From contig OZ234500.1 of assembly GCA_965153455.1 (NCBI GenBank), positions 15,437,579 through 15,501,578 of the forward strand: a stretch of DNA of 64,000 nucleotides, in the 5' to 3' direction. Below the pieces are notes generated by a model. The model was not told the origin of the DNA, made no database searches, and saw only the letters and a list, made by a program, of their open reading frames with translations. Shown here piece by piece: positions 11,321 through 25,401 of this stretch (the first letter of the stretch is position 1; each line of letters starts with the position of its first letter). Source of the stretch: Sphagnum compactum. Lineage: Eukaryota; Bryophyta; Sphagnopsida; Sphagnales. The position numbers and the translations under genes were made by a program.

Positions 11321-14300
11321 GAAGCACACACACACTGAGGTTGTGCATGTATGTATACAAGGACCTAAAAATGCAAGGTTCTTGTGCACAGGAGGTACGA
11401 AGACAGACTGGGTCTCAAACCACATGAAAACATTGGCATTAGAAGTTGGAAGTGCATACACGACATGGGTGTTTTCTGACAGCTTTTTGTTTGCAGTTTT
11501 GGAGATGTGCATTTTGAACAATCACTGAAAATTTCGGACTGTATTATCTTGGCTTCTTTTTTGTTATGTTTTCAAGTTTCAAGTTTCTTGAACACCAGAA
11601 ATTCCAAAAGGTACTTGCTATGATGAACTCTCTATGTACAAACGCAATGCACATTGGGGTTCTCATTTTTCAATTGGGATCTACCCCTAGTTTCTAACTA
11701 CTTTTCCCAAATGATACTTTATGGCATGCATGGTTCAAGTGATTGATGGTACAATTTTTCGTGAATACCTCGCTCTCTGTGCAATGATGCCCAAATGTTG
11801 CAACTCTTGGGGACTGTGAAACTACATGCCAGGACTTCCAGGATACCAGTGTTTGCAAACTGCCGTGGGGGCAAAATCCAGAAACTTAGGTGATGGATTG
11901 ATTGTGGTCTATTGATCTGTATGTAGGTGTCAGCTGCTGAATAACCCATGCTTCGTTTCTTTCAATTTTGTGATGTAGCCACACTGGAGATTCGGCCACA
12001 AGAGGAATTAGCCAAATTTGGCTATAGGTCAGAGAGCAAAGTAGAAAAATTTAAGTATCCTGCTATATTTTGGTGACCAGCTGAAACCTATTGTCTAAAT
12101 ATGGTGATTTCAGAAAGAAAAAAAAATCCTTTGTATATGTCATACTGGATTTTTTTTGTTGCCGGGTGGCAAAAAAAATTTCATGAAAAAAAATTCGCTG
12201 GAATCAACTCCCTTTAGTATTATTTTTTAGTTATAGACTTCCAGGACTTATAGTTTTAGGGTTAGAGATCGAAGGTACTGTAACCAATGGTGTGAATGTA
12301 CCATTGGTTACAACAACAATTGAGAAAGATACTTAACAAGCTCCCTAATTGGATATGGTGTAATAAAATTGATTTTTGAGGCCAGTTAAGTTCAATTAAG
12401 GGCTGATTAAGGTTGTGTTTTATTAGGGCTGATCAAAGCTTTGTTTCAAAGCAGATCATGTTTCTTATTAGATGTAATCAATGTTAGATTAAGGCAGCCC
12501 TAACCCTTAATAAAAAGGCTCATTAAAATTTAACAAATGTCAAATTTAACATGACACAAGGTAATTTCAACCCTAAAATTGCATCTAGTCATGCATATCT
12601 GCAATCTCATGCAGTTTTATTCCAGTTTTGTGATGTAGCTGAAGTCGTGATCATCTGTCCATAAAATGATTTAGCCAAATTTGGCTATAAACAAAATATG
12701 AAAAAGTTAAGTGTAAAATCTTGTCAAAAAATTTCCCTTTGATACCCGCCTGGTATGACAGGGTAAAAAGAATCACCACCTAATTTGAGCACTTGACTTT
12801 GAAGGTGTGGACAAGTTTAAGTTCATCATGTGTTTTATGGAGACACACCATAATTGATTCATTCATGTTGTAATCTTCCTAAAAATCAACATCAATCTTG
12901 AATCATTGTAGCATATCCAAGCAATTGAGCTACCCAAAGATAGAAAACACCCACATCATTTCAATAGTACCAATTCCTTCCAATTTGTGATCAATACACA
13001 ATGATGGAGTTATGCCATTTTTTTTTGTGTTTTGGAAATGTGAGTTTGTGAGGTAGAATAAACACCACATCAAGAATGTTTCTTGAGTTGCTCACAAGTT
13101 TGGGTATGGAATGTGGACCCATTTTGACAACAAGCCATAGATAGCCAAACCAATACCATGGTGAAAAATGAGGACTAGAATCCCCTCATGCAAAATACTT
13201 CAAACCCACTAGTAGCTAACCCTAAACCCTAAACCAATCAAATTTGCAAAAATTCTCTCACAAAATTGGATAATATGAAGGTGTCATGCTTAACATTGCT
13301 AATCGGGGATGGCCTTAGTTTTCAAGGGCAAAATATTGCTATCCTACAAGTTGATTGTGTTATTTGGACTCTAAAGCTTGTGATGTTTGTTTTTTTCATG
13401 ATACTTAAAAATAGATGGTAGTCTTCATGTTTCAATAACAAATCATGTTTATAGACTTAAGAAAATCTTGTAACAATGGAGGTTATAGGCCAAGAATTCA
13501 AGTTTAAAGCACAAGCAAGAATGAAAAGACCCAACGCAAAAAGTTGTATTAAATGGAATATTATTAACAACAAATACAATCACAAAATATTACTTGGGAT
13601 TTGAAGTTGGCCTATCTTTAAGTATGTTAAATCTAGCAAGTCTAGCTGTGAGCAATTTTAAATATGTTTAGGTGTCTCATTTTGTTGTACATTAATTAAA
13701 TGTAACAATGAACAAAGAAAAAAATTTGTAATGTACATATGGTTATATTTGTATTGATGATCGATTTAAGGAGAAAAAATGTAGCAATAAGGAGAATCAT
13801 TGAAGCAATAATTGACGTAAATGATTCATTGGAAATGTGTATAAAATTATTTTGTTTGAGGATTGCAAAGTTTTATTAAATTGTGAAAAGAAAATTATAC
13901 ACAATAACTATATGTTGTTGATTATTTGAAAGAGATCAAAATAAAACAAGATAAAATACTTGAGTATTTTTATTTTAAATGGCAATTGTTCATTTTGTTG
14001 GAAAAGTTGAAATTTGTGTGCATCAATTGTCTTATTTGCTATTTTCACTTTTATGATTTTCAAGATACCTCCCAAGTTCTTGTACGTTATACATTCAATC
14101 TTTTGACTATTATAATTTAAACATCATAATTTTGCAAAATAACCATTGGGTTGTGAAACATTTCAACTTTGAACTTAGTTAGTGGGTGTTCTTGATAGAT
14201 GTACTTTGAATTGCAGAACCCATTAAACAAAATGATTAAATAACGAGGGGGGGAATAAATGAAAGTAGATGCATATGTTCCAACACCAAGTTGCAAGTGA

Positions 14301-17300
14301 TGTGTTAAGAATCAAAACCAAAGTAAGTATGCAACAACGATAATGACAACATCTTGAATAGAAAGGATTTAGAATGAAATACACATATTGTATACACCAT
14401 CCAACAAAAAATTTAAGCACAATTGCATTTGATGCATTCCATTCTCTTCTTTCAAAAAAAACTTGATAAAAAATTCTTACAAAAAAATTCAGCATTATAA
14501 TCAAGTTTTGAAAGAAAATATTTAAATGGGATTACGTATAATCTTGATATTCAATCAAATAGTGAGAATGAAGTGTTAACAAATGACCCCTTGATGTTAT
14601 AACTATTGATTCAACAATTTGTCCATAATCGATCATAATGACAATCATACATTTGTTCTTACATTTAAGTCTCAAAAATGTATTACTTCAAACTCTTAAA
14701 ACATTATATGCACAATTTGCATGACCTTACAATATATTTTTTGAGTGAAACTAATGGTTTACATGCAAGTTATAGTTTTGCATGGGCATAGAACCAAACA
14801 TTTTTTTGTAAGGACATTGCAATGAACCTTATTTTGCAAACACTAATGCTAAAAAAAGCAAGTACAAAGATTAGATTGGGTTCATGCAAGGAATGTTGTT
14901 ACTATTTAATTGTGACCTATAGCAACAAACTCATAATTTACATGTCATGATAAAACATATCTTGTTGTTTCATTCAATTCATTGAGGCCCATGTTTTTAT
15001 TTTCATGTTGGATTTTTTTTAATCCCACAAATCGTGGATTTCAAAATGCAATACCTTTAATGTTATACTTTTCACCTTTGGACCTTGTAACATTAGTCAA
15101 TTGTTAGTGGGAACATACCAATGTACACCAATTTGACTCTTCAAGCTCCAAGCTTTTTATAGTCTTGCCATTTACACCCTGAACCTTAAACATTTTCCAA
15201 CCTTTAAAATATAACCAAAAATTTGAAAGCATGGAAGAATCACAAAATCAACCCTTAAGTTTTGAAGTATGGATGTGTACGAGAAAAATTCACAAAATAA
15301 AATGACATTGGGAGAAATAGATATGATACAAAATGGACACTAAGGATGGTCTAGTAAGTATCAAAACACTCATGAACTTGGCAAATACATGCAACTATCC
15401 TTCTTAAAACCACAAAAGTAAATGGTCACATTCTATAACCTTAACCATCATGCTCAATTTCATAGAAAACAAGAACTAGGACCTGTATGAAATCATTTAG
15501 GTCCTACAATAATGAAGAAATCAAAATTAAGATAGGTTTCTTTGGGAGAAGAAAAATTGAAAACACATTTTTTACAAGGACCTTGTTTTTAGTTCCATTA
15601 GGAATGTGTTTAGGAAAATCATAAGGCCTTACAATTTTAGGAGGTTTCACAATGGACGAATGTGTTGCATTTCATCTCTCCATTCCTAATTTTTTGTCCA
15701 TTGTATAACTTGAACTTTCAACATTTCATCCTTTTTTAACGTTCATTCATTATGAAATTTTCTTTTTCAACTTTTCATTCACAATGTAAATTTTTCATCC
15801 AATACATGACCCTTTTCCATAAATTTTCATCTATTTTGCAACATTAGATAACATTGGAACCTTCACATAATTTGATTGTTGGTGAAAATTACAAACATTT
15901 AAATGGAATTTCAACTTCCCCAATGGAGATTTACACAAGTAACAATTGCTTTCTAACCCTTCCATGGCCAAATGTTGCTTGACCATGAAATGGTTGTGTT
16001 TCTCAGCTCTTGTTCTTTGATGAACACAACCATTTGTAAAATGGTTGATCACATTTTATTTTTCCTTGGCCTTGTTTCTTGGGGCAACACAGTCATTTTG
16101 TTAACAACACATCTACTCTTCAAATGGGTGTTCTCTTTCCTTGTTCTTCCCCTTGAATGAAAGCAAGTTGAGATGAATGGCAAAAAGATTTAATCACATG
16201 ACATCCCGTTTAAATTATTATTTCAACCATAACTAGTGGACAATAAAAAATAATTTCAAAATTAATTTCTTGCTAGGCATCTAGTGATACCAAAAACAAA
16301 AGTATTCAAATTAGTTATCTATCTACGAAAGAAGGTAGTTTGTTTGCTTTGTTTGTTTGTCATGTTGAGAAACCAGGGTGCCTCTCAATACGCTCTTATA
16401 CCATTAGAAAGTCCTTGATGAGTAGGGTGCACCAAACTGAGTTCACAATGTTTTGATTTATGGTGAAAATTTTATTGAATATTAAACAAAATTTTCATTG
16501 AAAATCCATTTAAATCAAAATTATAAATTATAAATGGAATTTGGGGGCCTTTTTGGAAAATGATTTAATGAAGGCGATTTCAAAATCTTTAACTTAATGA
16601 ATGAGATTTGAATTTTCAGTATTTATTGTCATTGAAAATTGAATTAAAATATAGTATATGATTTTGTAAGGAAAAATTAGTTAGGTGAATAGTTAACACT
16701 TGGGTCAATGGCACATGCTATAGTTTTTATCTACATGAAAATTATGCGTGAAAGACATGGAAAAGCTAACATGCGAAGGCGGTGGCCCAATTTACGATTT
16801 TAGCCAATAAGAGTTGCAAGCCAATAAATGCAAGGGTGGTTACAAACAAAGTGCACAAGTAACATGTTAGAACCATGTCTTTACATATTGAACTATTAGT
16901 GCACTCAAGATAATTTAAAAAAAAATTTAAATCACCAAATCCAACAATCCCATTGGCTTGAATTTATAAAAAAAAAGCCTTACACACAACCTTATTTTGT
17001 TGAGCATGGAAAATAATAGTCCCTTTTTAAGGCTTCCAATGGTCCTTTAAAATTTTCACAAACCTACCAAACCCTATTACACATTTAATTACTAGTTCAC
17101 TGAGTGAGAGAGAGAGAGAGAAATAAATAAATAAATAAATATTATTATATATGTATATGGGGAAAATTCAAACCATCAAATCCAACATTTTCATTGGCCA
17201 TAACATTTCTTTTACACATCTTTACACAAGCCTATTCATCACCTTCTTGTATATTAGTAAACTAGTGTTATAACCAAAAAAACAACCCGTATTGTAATTC

Positions 17301-17344
17301 AATTCACTTCCGATACCATAGAATGGTGAAGTCTTGGACGTTAT

Positions 17345-17582
17345 GTTGGGTAAAGCGGTAGGCAAGGTCTTTAGGCACGAACTAGGTGACCACCCAACAT
17401 AAGGGACAAAGTGAGGCCATTCCGTTGGGTAAAAGTGCTAGACAAGCTCTTTAGGGCGAGCTCGGTGACGCACCTAACATAATGCACAAAGTGAAGCCAT
17501 TTCGTTGGGTAAAGTGCTAGACAAGCTCTTTAGGGCGAGCTAGGTGACGCACCCAACATAATGCACAAAGTGAAGCCATGTC
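17345..17582. repeat. Three tandem copies of a 79-80 bp unit
   Basis: GTTGGGTAAA begins copies at 17345, 17424 and 17504. Each runs through AGACAAGCTCTTTAGGGCG, GGTGACGCACCCAACATAA and ACAAAGTGAAGCCAT. Copies two and three are nearly identical and the first has diverged. The unit is clearly more GC-rich than its surroundings. It does not encode a continuous peptide. Confidence 0.85.
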
Positions 17583-17989
17583 CATGACATTAAACCCTAA
17601 ATGTCATGGCCGACCGACCAATTTGGTGCTTTTCAAGATGTGGTAACACAAAGGTATTGTGGTTTAGGGTTTAGGGTACCACAACAATACCTTTGCAACT
17701 TCCAACACTAATTATTTAATTTCTAGAAATTTTGGAAAAAAAATTATAAAAAATTACATTAATTACAAAAAATTTGTTGTGAAGATTTGTTTAAAAAAAA
17801 TCTTCAAGAATATCATATTTGTTGAAATGAAAATTTCAAAATTAATTAAATTCTTTGACAAATGTCTCGAAGTTGCCAATGCACTATACAATGATATAAA
17901 ATTAATTAACTTTTAGTGGCAGTTTTATTGGCTACCCCAAACTGCTTAAGTGTAAACCAGTGTTGTTGTGCGAGTATCAAAATCAAATA

Positions 17990-18260
17990 ACCGCTGATCA
18001 CGGTTATTTCAAAAAGGCTTAAAGAACCGGTGGTTTTCATGGGAAAAAAAAACTAAGTTATTTTTAAAAAAAAAACCTTAAAGAACCGATGGTTTTCATG
18101 AAAAAAAAACCCCGAGTGATTTCAAAAACCTTGAAGAACGGGTTGGTTTCATGGCCGGTTAATTCGATTGTCTTAAAAAGTTTGAGAACCATGGCAATAT
18201 ATATACCATAGTCGGGGTCCTTGACATTTGGGAGAACCGTGGTTATGAATGAGGAGAACC
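17990..18260. repeat. Tandem AAAGAACCGRTGGTTTTCATG repeats
   Basis: Three related units of about 50-65 bp share TTAAAGAACCGRTGGTTTTCATG followed by an A-rich run and GTTATTTCAAAAA. A further GAGAACCRTGG pair follows near 18185-18255. Related GAGAACCATGG units recur at about 21540-21690, so the family is dispersed. Confidence 0.5.
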
Positions 18261-21200
18261 GCCTCGACAACCGCAGGGTGGTTGGTTTAGGGTTTAGTGT
18301 GCTAGGTTTAGTGTTGATTGCAACAAGGGTAGTTGAATTATTGGGTGAAGGTTATTATTTTATTTTATTTTTAAAAAATCTATGATGGTAGCTAAAGTGG
18401 TGATCATCCATAAGAGGATTAGCCAAGATTTGGCTATAGGAATCCTTCTATATTTCTGGCTACCTACTGGAATTTAGAATAGAATCTGGTGATTTATTTA
18501 TTTTTTGGGGGAAATATGGCGAATAAATAGCCAAAAGAATACTAAATCTTGAAAAACACTGCTGGGGGCTTTAGGCAATCATCTTGGGAAAAAAAATTAG
18601 ACAAATTTGGCAATATAGGTATCAAAAATGAAAAGCCTTTTTAAAATTAAAAATAAATCCTTCTATGTTCTTGGCTATCCACTATAACTTATCATACAAA
18701 TCTTTGCAATTTGAAAAAAAAATTCAATTCAAAAATTTGGGCCCACTCACCTACCTACCTACCTACCTACTTACTATATTGCCTCCCATAGACTAACCAT
18801 GAACTAAACCCACCAACCCCAAAAGAAACTTGATGAGACTTGATGTTGGTGTCACAAAATGTGAGTCTATTACAATGACTCAAGCTAAAGCTTTTGATGA
18901 TAACCTAAGGTTAACCCCGAATGTAAATATTGAAATAGGTGCCCTAAGGCACATTGTAATACTTGCACCTATAGTACATACTGAAAATTTATCAACCCCC
19001 CTATAAAAGGGACTTCAAATATGCATACCTATTTTGCAAATTTCATGTACTTTCATTTTTAAAATAAAAATTTAATTGCAAATGGTAGAATGGAAAAATG
19101 AGCACAATACCCTTATTGTTTGCAACAATATTAATTGCAAATGGAAAAATTGTCTCTAAGGCAATGTAATACCTTCACTTATTTGCTCTAATAAGAATGA
19201 GCATAATGTTTTTGGAATGCAATATCTTCAAGTTTTTCTACCAGCTTTAATGTGACATAACAAGGGTTAGCCAAATTTTTGTGTGTGAAATTTCACTCAA
19301 ATGTGAAAAACAATTTGGGACTACAACCCTTACAAAGGTATTTTGGAATTTTAAAAAAAATCATGAAAAAATAGGGTTTTTGTATTGCGTTTTGCTAGAG
19401 TTAAGAGTGCCCATTCCTACAAGTCATCAAACGAAAACAAGGTTTACAAATTTTAAAACTTGTCCTACTTGTCATTTAGCCAAATCTATCTAGATCTTTA
19501 TGTGGCTATTGTGGGTATTGCCCCAAAGGGAGAGAAAACCTTGGCATGGGTGTTTGCATTATTGCCATTTTTCTGTCATCTCTAATCTAACATGGCAAGG
19601 ACATTTGTAATAGTGTCAATTTTCTACAAATATTGTAGGAGAATTTGCAATACCACATGTGTTGTGTAAACAATAAAAATTCTTTAAATGGGATTGAAGA
19701 TAATACTTGCATTGTTCCCAAAAACAAAACTATTATGGCAATTAATTTTGGCTATGATCTTCACAACACTACTCACATTTGTTGTTCATACCATCATTTC
19801 CAATGTTTTAAAAGTGGTCTCTTTTTCATTTTTTCCCCACCTAATCTAAATACACATAATTCATGCATATTTTGAGTTTGCACCAAAAGGTAAAGAAAAA
19901 TGCATATAAAATGTTCCATGTTACAAAATGTAAGAAAATCCTAAAAACCCCAAAACCAATCCATCAAAATATGCAAAACAAATATGCAAAATGATACATG
20001 GGGCATTGTATTTTAGCTCCATGGATTGAAATCATAGTAAAATATATAAAAAGTTAAGGAACTAAAAATCAAGTTAAAAAATGACATAAATAGATGAAAA
20101 TACATTAAAAAACTTATTTAAACTTTTTATTATATACCATTGTGCATTTTATTGAGTCTATGATAAGTCAAATATAAAATATGATGAACTTTAAAATAAT
20201 AAAACAGGGAAAAAATAATTTTGTGTTTGACTAATCAATATGAGATTTAATGATAAACCAAATACCACCCAAGGCTCTACCATGTTCTTTACCAAGGTTT
20301 GTGGAATCAAACTAGTGGGTCATAAAAAAGGAGAGACCATGGGAAATATGGACACCCTTTTCACAAACAAGACATAAACCCTTCTCTCAAAGCCCAATGA
20401 TGCACATAGAAGGCCAAAAAAGCTTTGTAGGTTAGGACTTTGGCCATAGCTTACAAATAGATTGTTGGAGTGTTTCAAGTGCTTTTTGATGATTGAATAG
20501 TTTTTGGGAGAAAGATCTTCTATGTTGAAGTGGGCTCTTCCATATCTTCTTAGTCACCACTACCAAAGGTATTGTAGAGCTATGAAGACATATTATGGAG
20601 AGATGGTGGATGTTGTTATCCCTTTAGCTATAGGTACTGAATCTTGTTGTTAAGTCTCTTTTAACAAGTAAAGTACCCTCAATCTTGTTAGAGATGTTTG
20701 CTTTTGTGAACTAGTTTGAAAGTTGTAACAATCCAATTGAAATGTATGACATAATTTGTGTAGTATGCATGTGATTGAAATGAAAATTTCTCTATTCAAA
20801 TCTTTACACCAAACTCAAAATCCAAATGTTTTAAAAGAGTTGACTACGGAGCTCATAATTCAAGATCGGTGCTATTAAATAGGATTCTTTAAAACTCGAG
20901 GTTATTAGGAGATAGAAAACCGTGCAACATGGGTGAAGTCCAAAGGTTACAGGACATTCCAAAACATTTAGGCTAGATTTGGCTATCACCTCGTGCCCAA
21001 GTGCTTCATTTTGGGAATTCATCGACCCCGGGCTTTAACCTTTTCTTTCCACACATTATCACGAAGCAAAATAAAAAAGAGAGAGTTAAGTAACCTAAAT
21101 TACTTAATTCAATATTGGGTATAGTAAAAAGAAACATGCAAAACTATGTGTTAGTTGTAGCTTTATATTGGAGGGTGAAATATACATTTAAATTAGGATT

Positions 21201-21600
21201 TGCCAAATTGTCAATTCTAAAGTTAATGGGTAGTCTTTTTTTAAAAATTCTAAATGTGAGAGTTAGAATTGCTTTTGTTTAAAATACATATAAGTGCAAG
21301 GAATATTACTCTAGGAATTTGGGATTAGGGTTTTAGAGTTTTTTTCACATTCTAAGAGGTTATGTGAGGAGCCAAGAACACCAACTATTGAGGAATTTTG
21401 GGTGGACATTTGATATTTTTGATAACCGTGGGCTCCGGCCTTTTGAAAAGAATTGGAATAAAAACCCTCAAAGAATTGGTGGGTGTCACAAAATAACTAG
21501 CAAAGAACGGGCAATTTTATAAAAGACATTTGATTGATTCTTACATTTTTGAGAACCATGGATACATAAGAGAACCGATTCTTAGACTCACAAGAAAAAA

Positions 21601-21638
<38 letters not shown>

Positions 21639-22130
21639 GAAATCAAACCAATTCTTTCCTTTTCTAGAACCATGGTTACATATGTTTGAGAGGTGCCTTG
21701 AGATGGGTTGGTTATTCGGTGCCATTTTTTCGGTAAGAGCTCAACTTGGTACTCGTGAAAATAAAACATGAGGAGAAGACGTTCACCTATTATATTACTA
21801 GATGATCCTTCTCTAGTTTCTCAAGCAAGATGATGAACAATGAAGACTAGATCAAAGGCTTTTGGTTAACAACTAACTTAGGGCACTTGGTGGTATACCC
21901 AACCATAAATTAGTTCAACGGTTGGGTTAGATCCCCCGAGTTAGGTTAGATACACGGAGTGGCGGGTGTTTTGTGTTGAAGAATGCGACCTTGAATAGCA
22001 TCCTTATTTGTACTAAGTTACATGAGTTTCCGACATATTCATATGTGTTCACCAAATATGTTCATTGCTCATAATTGCAATTCGTTGCAAGTGTGGTGTG
22101 TGGCAAGGCCCATTTGATGAGGTAGGTACG

Positions 22131-22420
22131 TAATTTGATTTGGGACCCATGTTTTGAAAACCCTAATGTATAGTTATTGTATTACCCTAATTTCAATATT
22201 TAGTTTAAAATACCATAGTTTGATTTTGGACCCATATTTTAAAAACCCAAATGTAAATTATCATAATATCCACAAAATTTTATTTAAAATTTATTTTTAA
22301 AAAAATTGATTTTGATCTTGGACCCATGTTTAAAAACCCAAATGTATAATTATCATAGTAATCCATAATTTTATTATAAAAAAAACCGTAATTTGATTTT
22401 GATTTTGGACCCATGTTAGG
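22131..22420. repeat. Four tandem copies of an 85-92 bp AT-rich unit
   Basis: GATTTTGGACCCATGTTT followed by AAAACCCAAATGTATAATTATCATA recurs, with GACCCAT at 22144, 22229, 22321 and 22408. Divergence is moderate and there is no coding frame. Confidence 0.7.
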
Positions 22421-24749
22421 CGGTCTTAAATCTATGACTTAAGTTTGGTTCTTTTTTGTTCATCACGTTTAGATCTCCCAACTCACAATGATGTTGCACA
22501 CTTGCAATTGTTGGAAAGCCCTTGATGAGCGGGAATTTCATGGAGATTATTTTGCAAATTTAAACTTCAAGTTTGGTAAATATTGAAAATTGAGTAATTA
22601 ATTTTTGTTGTTAAAAATTAATTTTAAATTAAAAAAATATAAGGAATTTTTTTCCCCCCACCCCGCTCCCCCTCGCCTTCGATCCGTAAACGAGGGATCG
22701 ATGTTGTGAGGTGCAATGGGTGTAAATTTTCTCTTGCACGTTTACACTCAAATGAATGAATTGTGCAACGGGCATCTGTGTAAACACATTGAGTGCATCA
22801 CTCTTAAGTTTGAAAATGACTTGCGTCACTCACTCTAAGCTTGAAACGATCGAGTAAATAAATTCCTGCAAATGAAACCAGATACTGCGGACAGGACAGT
22901 TCCGACAACCAAACGAACAAGTTCTTTGCCATAAAAAGTTGACGATACTGCATAATGTTTTGAGCCCCTTCCATAATGTTAACGGCTAGTTCGAACCACA
23001 GGTAGCAGCGGTTGAGTCAGAGCAATTAGTTCCAGAGGGCTCCCTAGTTATATCATGTATGGCAGATGGTGGACGGCTCTCTCCCCTCCACACACGTAAC
23101 GGTATTAACCGGAACAATGTGAAGACGAGGCTCTTATATTCAATTTGCCCGGCATTTGCCCCGGAGCAATGAATCGGCTCTCTCTCTCTCTCAAATAATT
23201 GTGCAATTAATCTGTAACAAATAGCACGAGCCCCCCCTACAAGCTTGCAACCGGGTAGTAAAATTTTTTGGTTAAAAGGTCGATTTAACTTTTACGGTTT
23301 TTAACATCTTGAGGAACACATTGGGAACTTGGGGAACACATTGGCACAAGTATGATCATTCCATAAGTCTATATATATACATATATATATATATATGTAG
23401 CCAAATTTTTGGCTACAAAGGAAATATGAAAATAGAAAACATTTAACAATCCCTTCAATGTTTTGGCTACACGGTTGAAACCCGAGGTAGTAGAGAGTGT
23501 TGGAAATTAAGGCCCGAATTATTATTTTTTGGCCTCTAAATTTAACAATCATAAACCCTAAAAAAATTGTTGTTGTGCAATTTTCAAAAAGAGTAATGGT
23601 CAATAATTGCAAAAATTTGGCGAAAAAAAAGAGAAAAAGGGCTGGAAGGTAACCATTTTCTGTAATATTTATTGTTTTATATTACAATAAATTACCAAAT
23701 ACTCTATCTAACCCTGGTTAAAAATAATGCGTCTAGTTAGAGTCACAGAGGTTTGATGATGCGCAGACCAATCAAGTTGTTTCTGCTGTTAAAAAATAAA
23801 TAAATGACCTTTTACAAAAAAAACAGATTATTAAATTAAATTAAATGAAAAAGGCTGGAATGTTCTGCCAAAGCACTTTTTTCTGTGTTTTTTATTATTT
23901 ATTAACCCAGACCTAATAAAAGAAATTGGGCAGAATGATGAGAGAGTCCAATTAATAATTTAAAAATAAAAAGTAATAATAATATAGTAAAAATAAGCTA
24001 TTTAAGCAATAACAAGCAATTTAATAATAAAATTTAAAGAAATAATAGGAAATAATAATAAAATATCAATAATAATCAATTTAATAATAAAAAATAAAAA
24101 AAGAAAATAAAACCAGAAAAAAGGGAAGTAATAAATTTCAACTGACGACTTTTTTTTTTTTTGTTTTGTTTTGGACCGTTCCGAAATTTCAAATTTGTGT
24201 ACGGCGTGGTCACCCCAACGGATAGGACCCAGTCTCGCACGGCACCTGGACCAGATGCCATGCTCAGATGCTGGCCTGTCGGATGGGACCACCCCCCCCT
24301 CCCCCCCCCCCGGTCTTGGGACCCGGGTCTTGGCCCGTTCGCTTGCGGCGCAGGAAAGAAGACGCGACCGTCGCTCGCTTGCCGAACGTAGTTGGTGTTG
24401 TCGCTCGTAGCAGGCTCTCGTCGGCACAGCGGCTTCGTCGTCTCGGGATTTCGCTGCAACAATTCTGCCGTCCCTGGTGGTGGTGGTAGTGCTGTTGTTG
24501 CTGTTGCTGTTCTGGTATGTCAACAATAACGCTACTGCTGCTCCATTGTCTTATTTTTTCGCACTTCTGTTTTTGGTCCTTTGTGTGAGAAGCTTTTCGT
24601 TGTGCAGTGAGAGAGAGTCCAGGCACTTTGATAGACAAGATAATATCTCTGTCTCTCTCTCTTTGTGTACAAAATTCGAACCAAAATGCACAAGAATCTC
24701 GTCGAGCTTCTTCGGTTTTTCTGGAAGATCTGAGGTTACAATTTGCAAC

Positions 24750-24752
<3 letters not shown>

Positions 24753-24812
<60 letters not shown>
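24753..24812 (+). repeat. (GA)30 microsatellite in the kinesin leader
   Basis: Sixty bases of perfect GA lie about 590 bp upstream of the kinesin ATG, in the likely promoter or 5' leader and with GA on the sense strand. GA tracts are binding sites for plant BBR/BPC GAGA factors; a role here is inference. The repeat produces long SLSLSL and RERERE ORFs on both strands that are not genes. Confidence 0.9.
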
Positions 24813-24814
<2 letters not shown>

Positions 24815-25401
24815 CTCTAGCGCAGTTGCTGAATCGTGGACCTCTAATTCGTGTAGCAACGCTTGAGAGGATATCGTCATATCGCTGTGTACTGTAGGAC
24901 ATAAGCAGGTTGTTTGTGTCTTGTGTACTTGCTTTAGGAGCAAAGGCACGGACGCAGCAGGATTGTTGGCAGGGTGCTTCGTTGCTGAAATCTCTACTAT
25001 TTTGTGCTTTACTTGCTTGCGAGGAGATTGCGTTATGAATGTTGCGACTTGTTACAGAGAATTGAGAGGCTCCGGAGAGGCTTATTACTTGCATTCTGTC
25101 AGTAAACTCGCTTGCTTTTTTCCGTGCCAGTTCATGATCACCTCGAGTGTCTCCGATTAGATTTTCGACGCGTGCTTTGTTCGGTGTTTTTCCATTGCCA
25201 ATGCCAAGAGAGTCTCTGCCTTCGGATGTTCTTTTATCGGCCTACTTCTAGCAATATCTCTGCTTGCTTCTTCAGTACCCAGGTATCGAGAGGAAGTGTT
25301 ATTGGCGTGCTTTGTGGTGGCGCACCTCGCTCGCTGTCCTACCTCGTTGAGGTCGGTGAGGATTGTTGCATTGTGAAGAAGAAGAAGAAGAAGAAGAAGA
25401 A

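Larger units (their letters stand above)
11321..23900. other. AT-rich intergenic DNA, no gene recognised
   Basis: I find no coding exon with supporting splice sites. The 3' flank of the hydrolase (about 11321-11600) probably holds its untranslated region, but no strong polyadenylation signal stands out. The rest carries tandem arrays (17345-17582, 17990-18260, 22131-22420), microsatellites (GA at about 17103-17121, CA/TA at about 21601-21638) and copies of dispersed repeat families with an AGCCAAATTTGGCT palindrome. Short telomere-type motifs occur near 13218-13236 and 17661-17676. Confidence 0.7.

Noticed and set aside
24289-24311. C-rich homopolymer tract (possible G-quadruplex) upstream of the kinesin
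   Set aside because: Only two uninterrupted runs separated by a T are present. Without four separated runs conserved in relatives it is simplest to treat it as a slippage tract.
24264-25094. 276-codon minus-strand ORF antisense to the kinesin leader
   Set aside because: Its length comes from the (GA)30 tract read as SLSLSL; no domain and no splice support. It is a shadow of low-complexity DNA.
25363-25401. Poly-Glu extension upstream of the kinesin ATG
   Set aside because: It would need a TTG start. An in-frame stop lies at 25357-25359 and the first ATG is at 25402.
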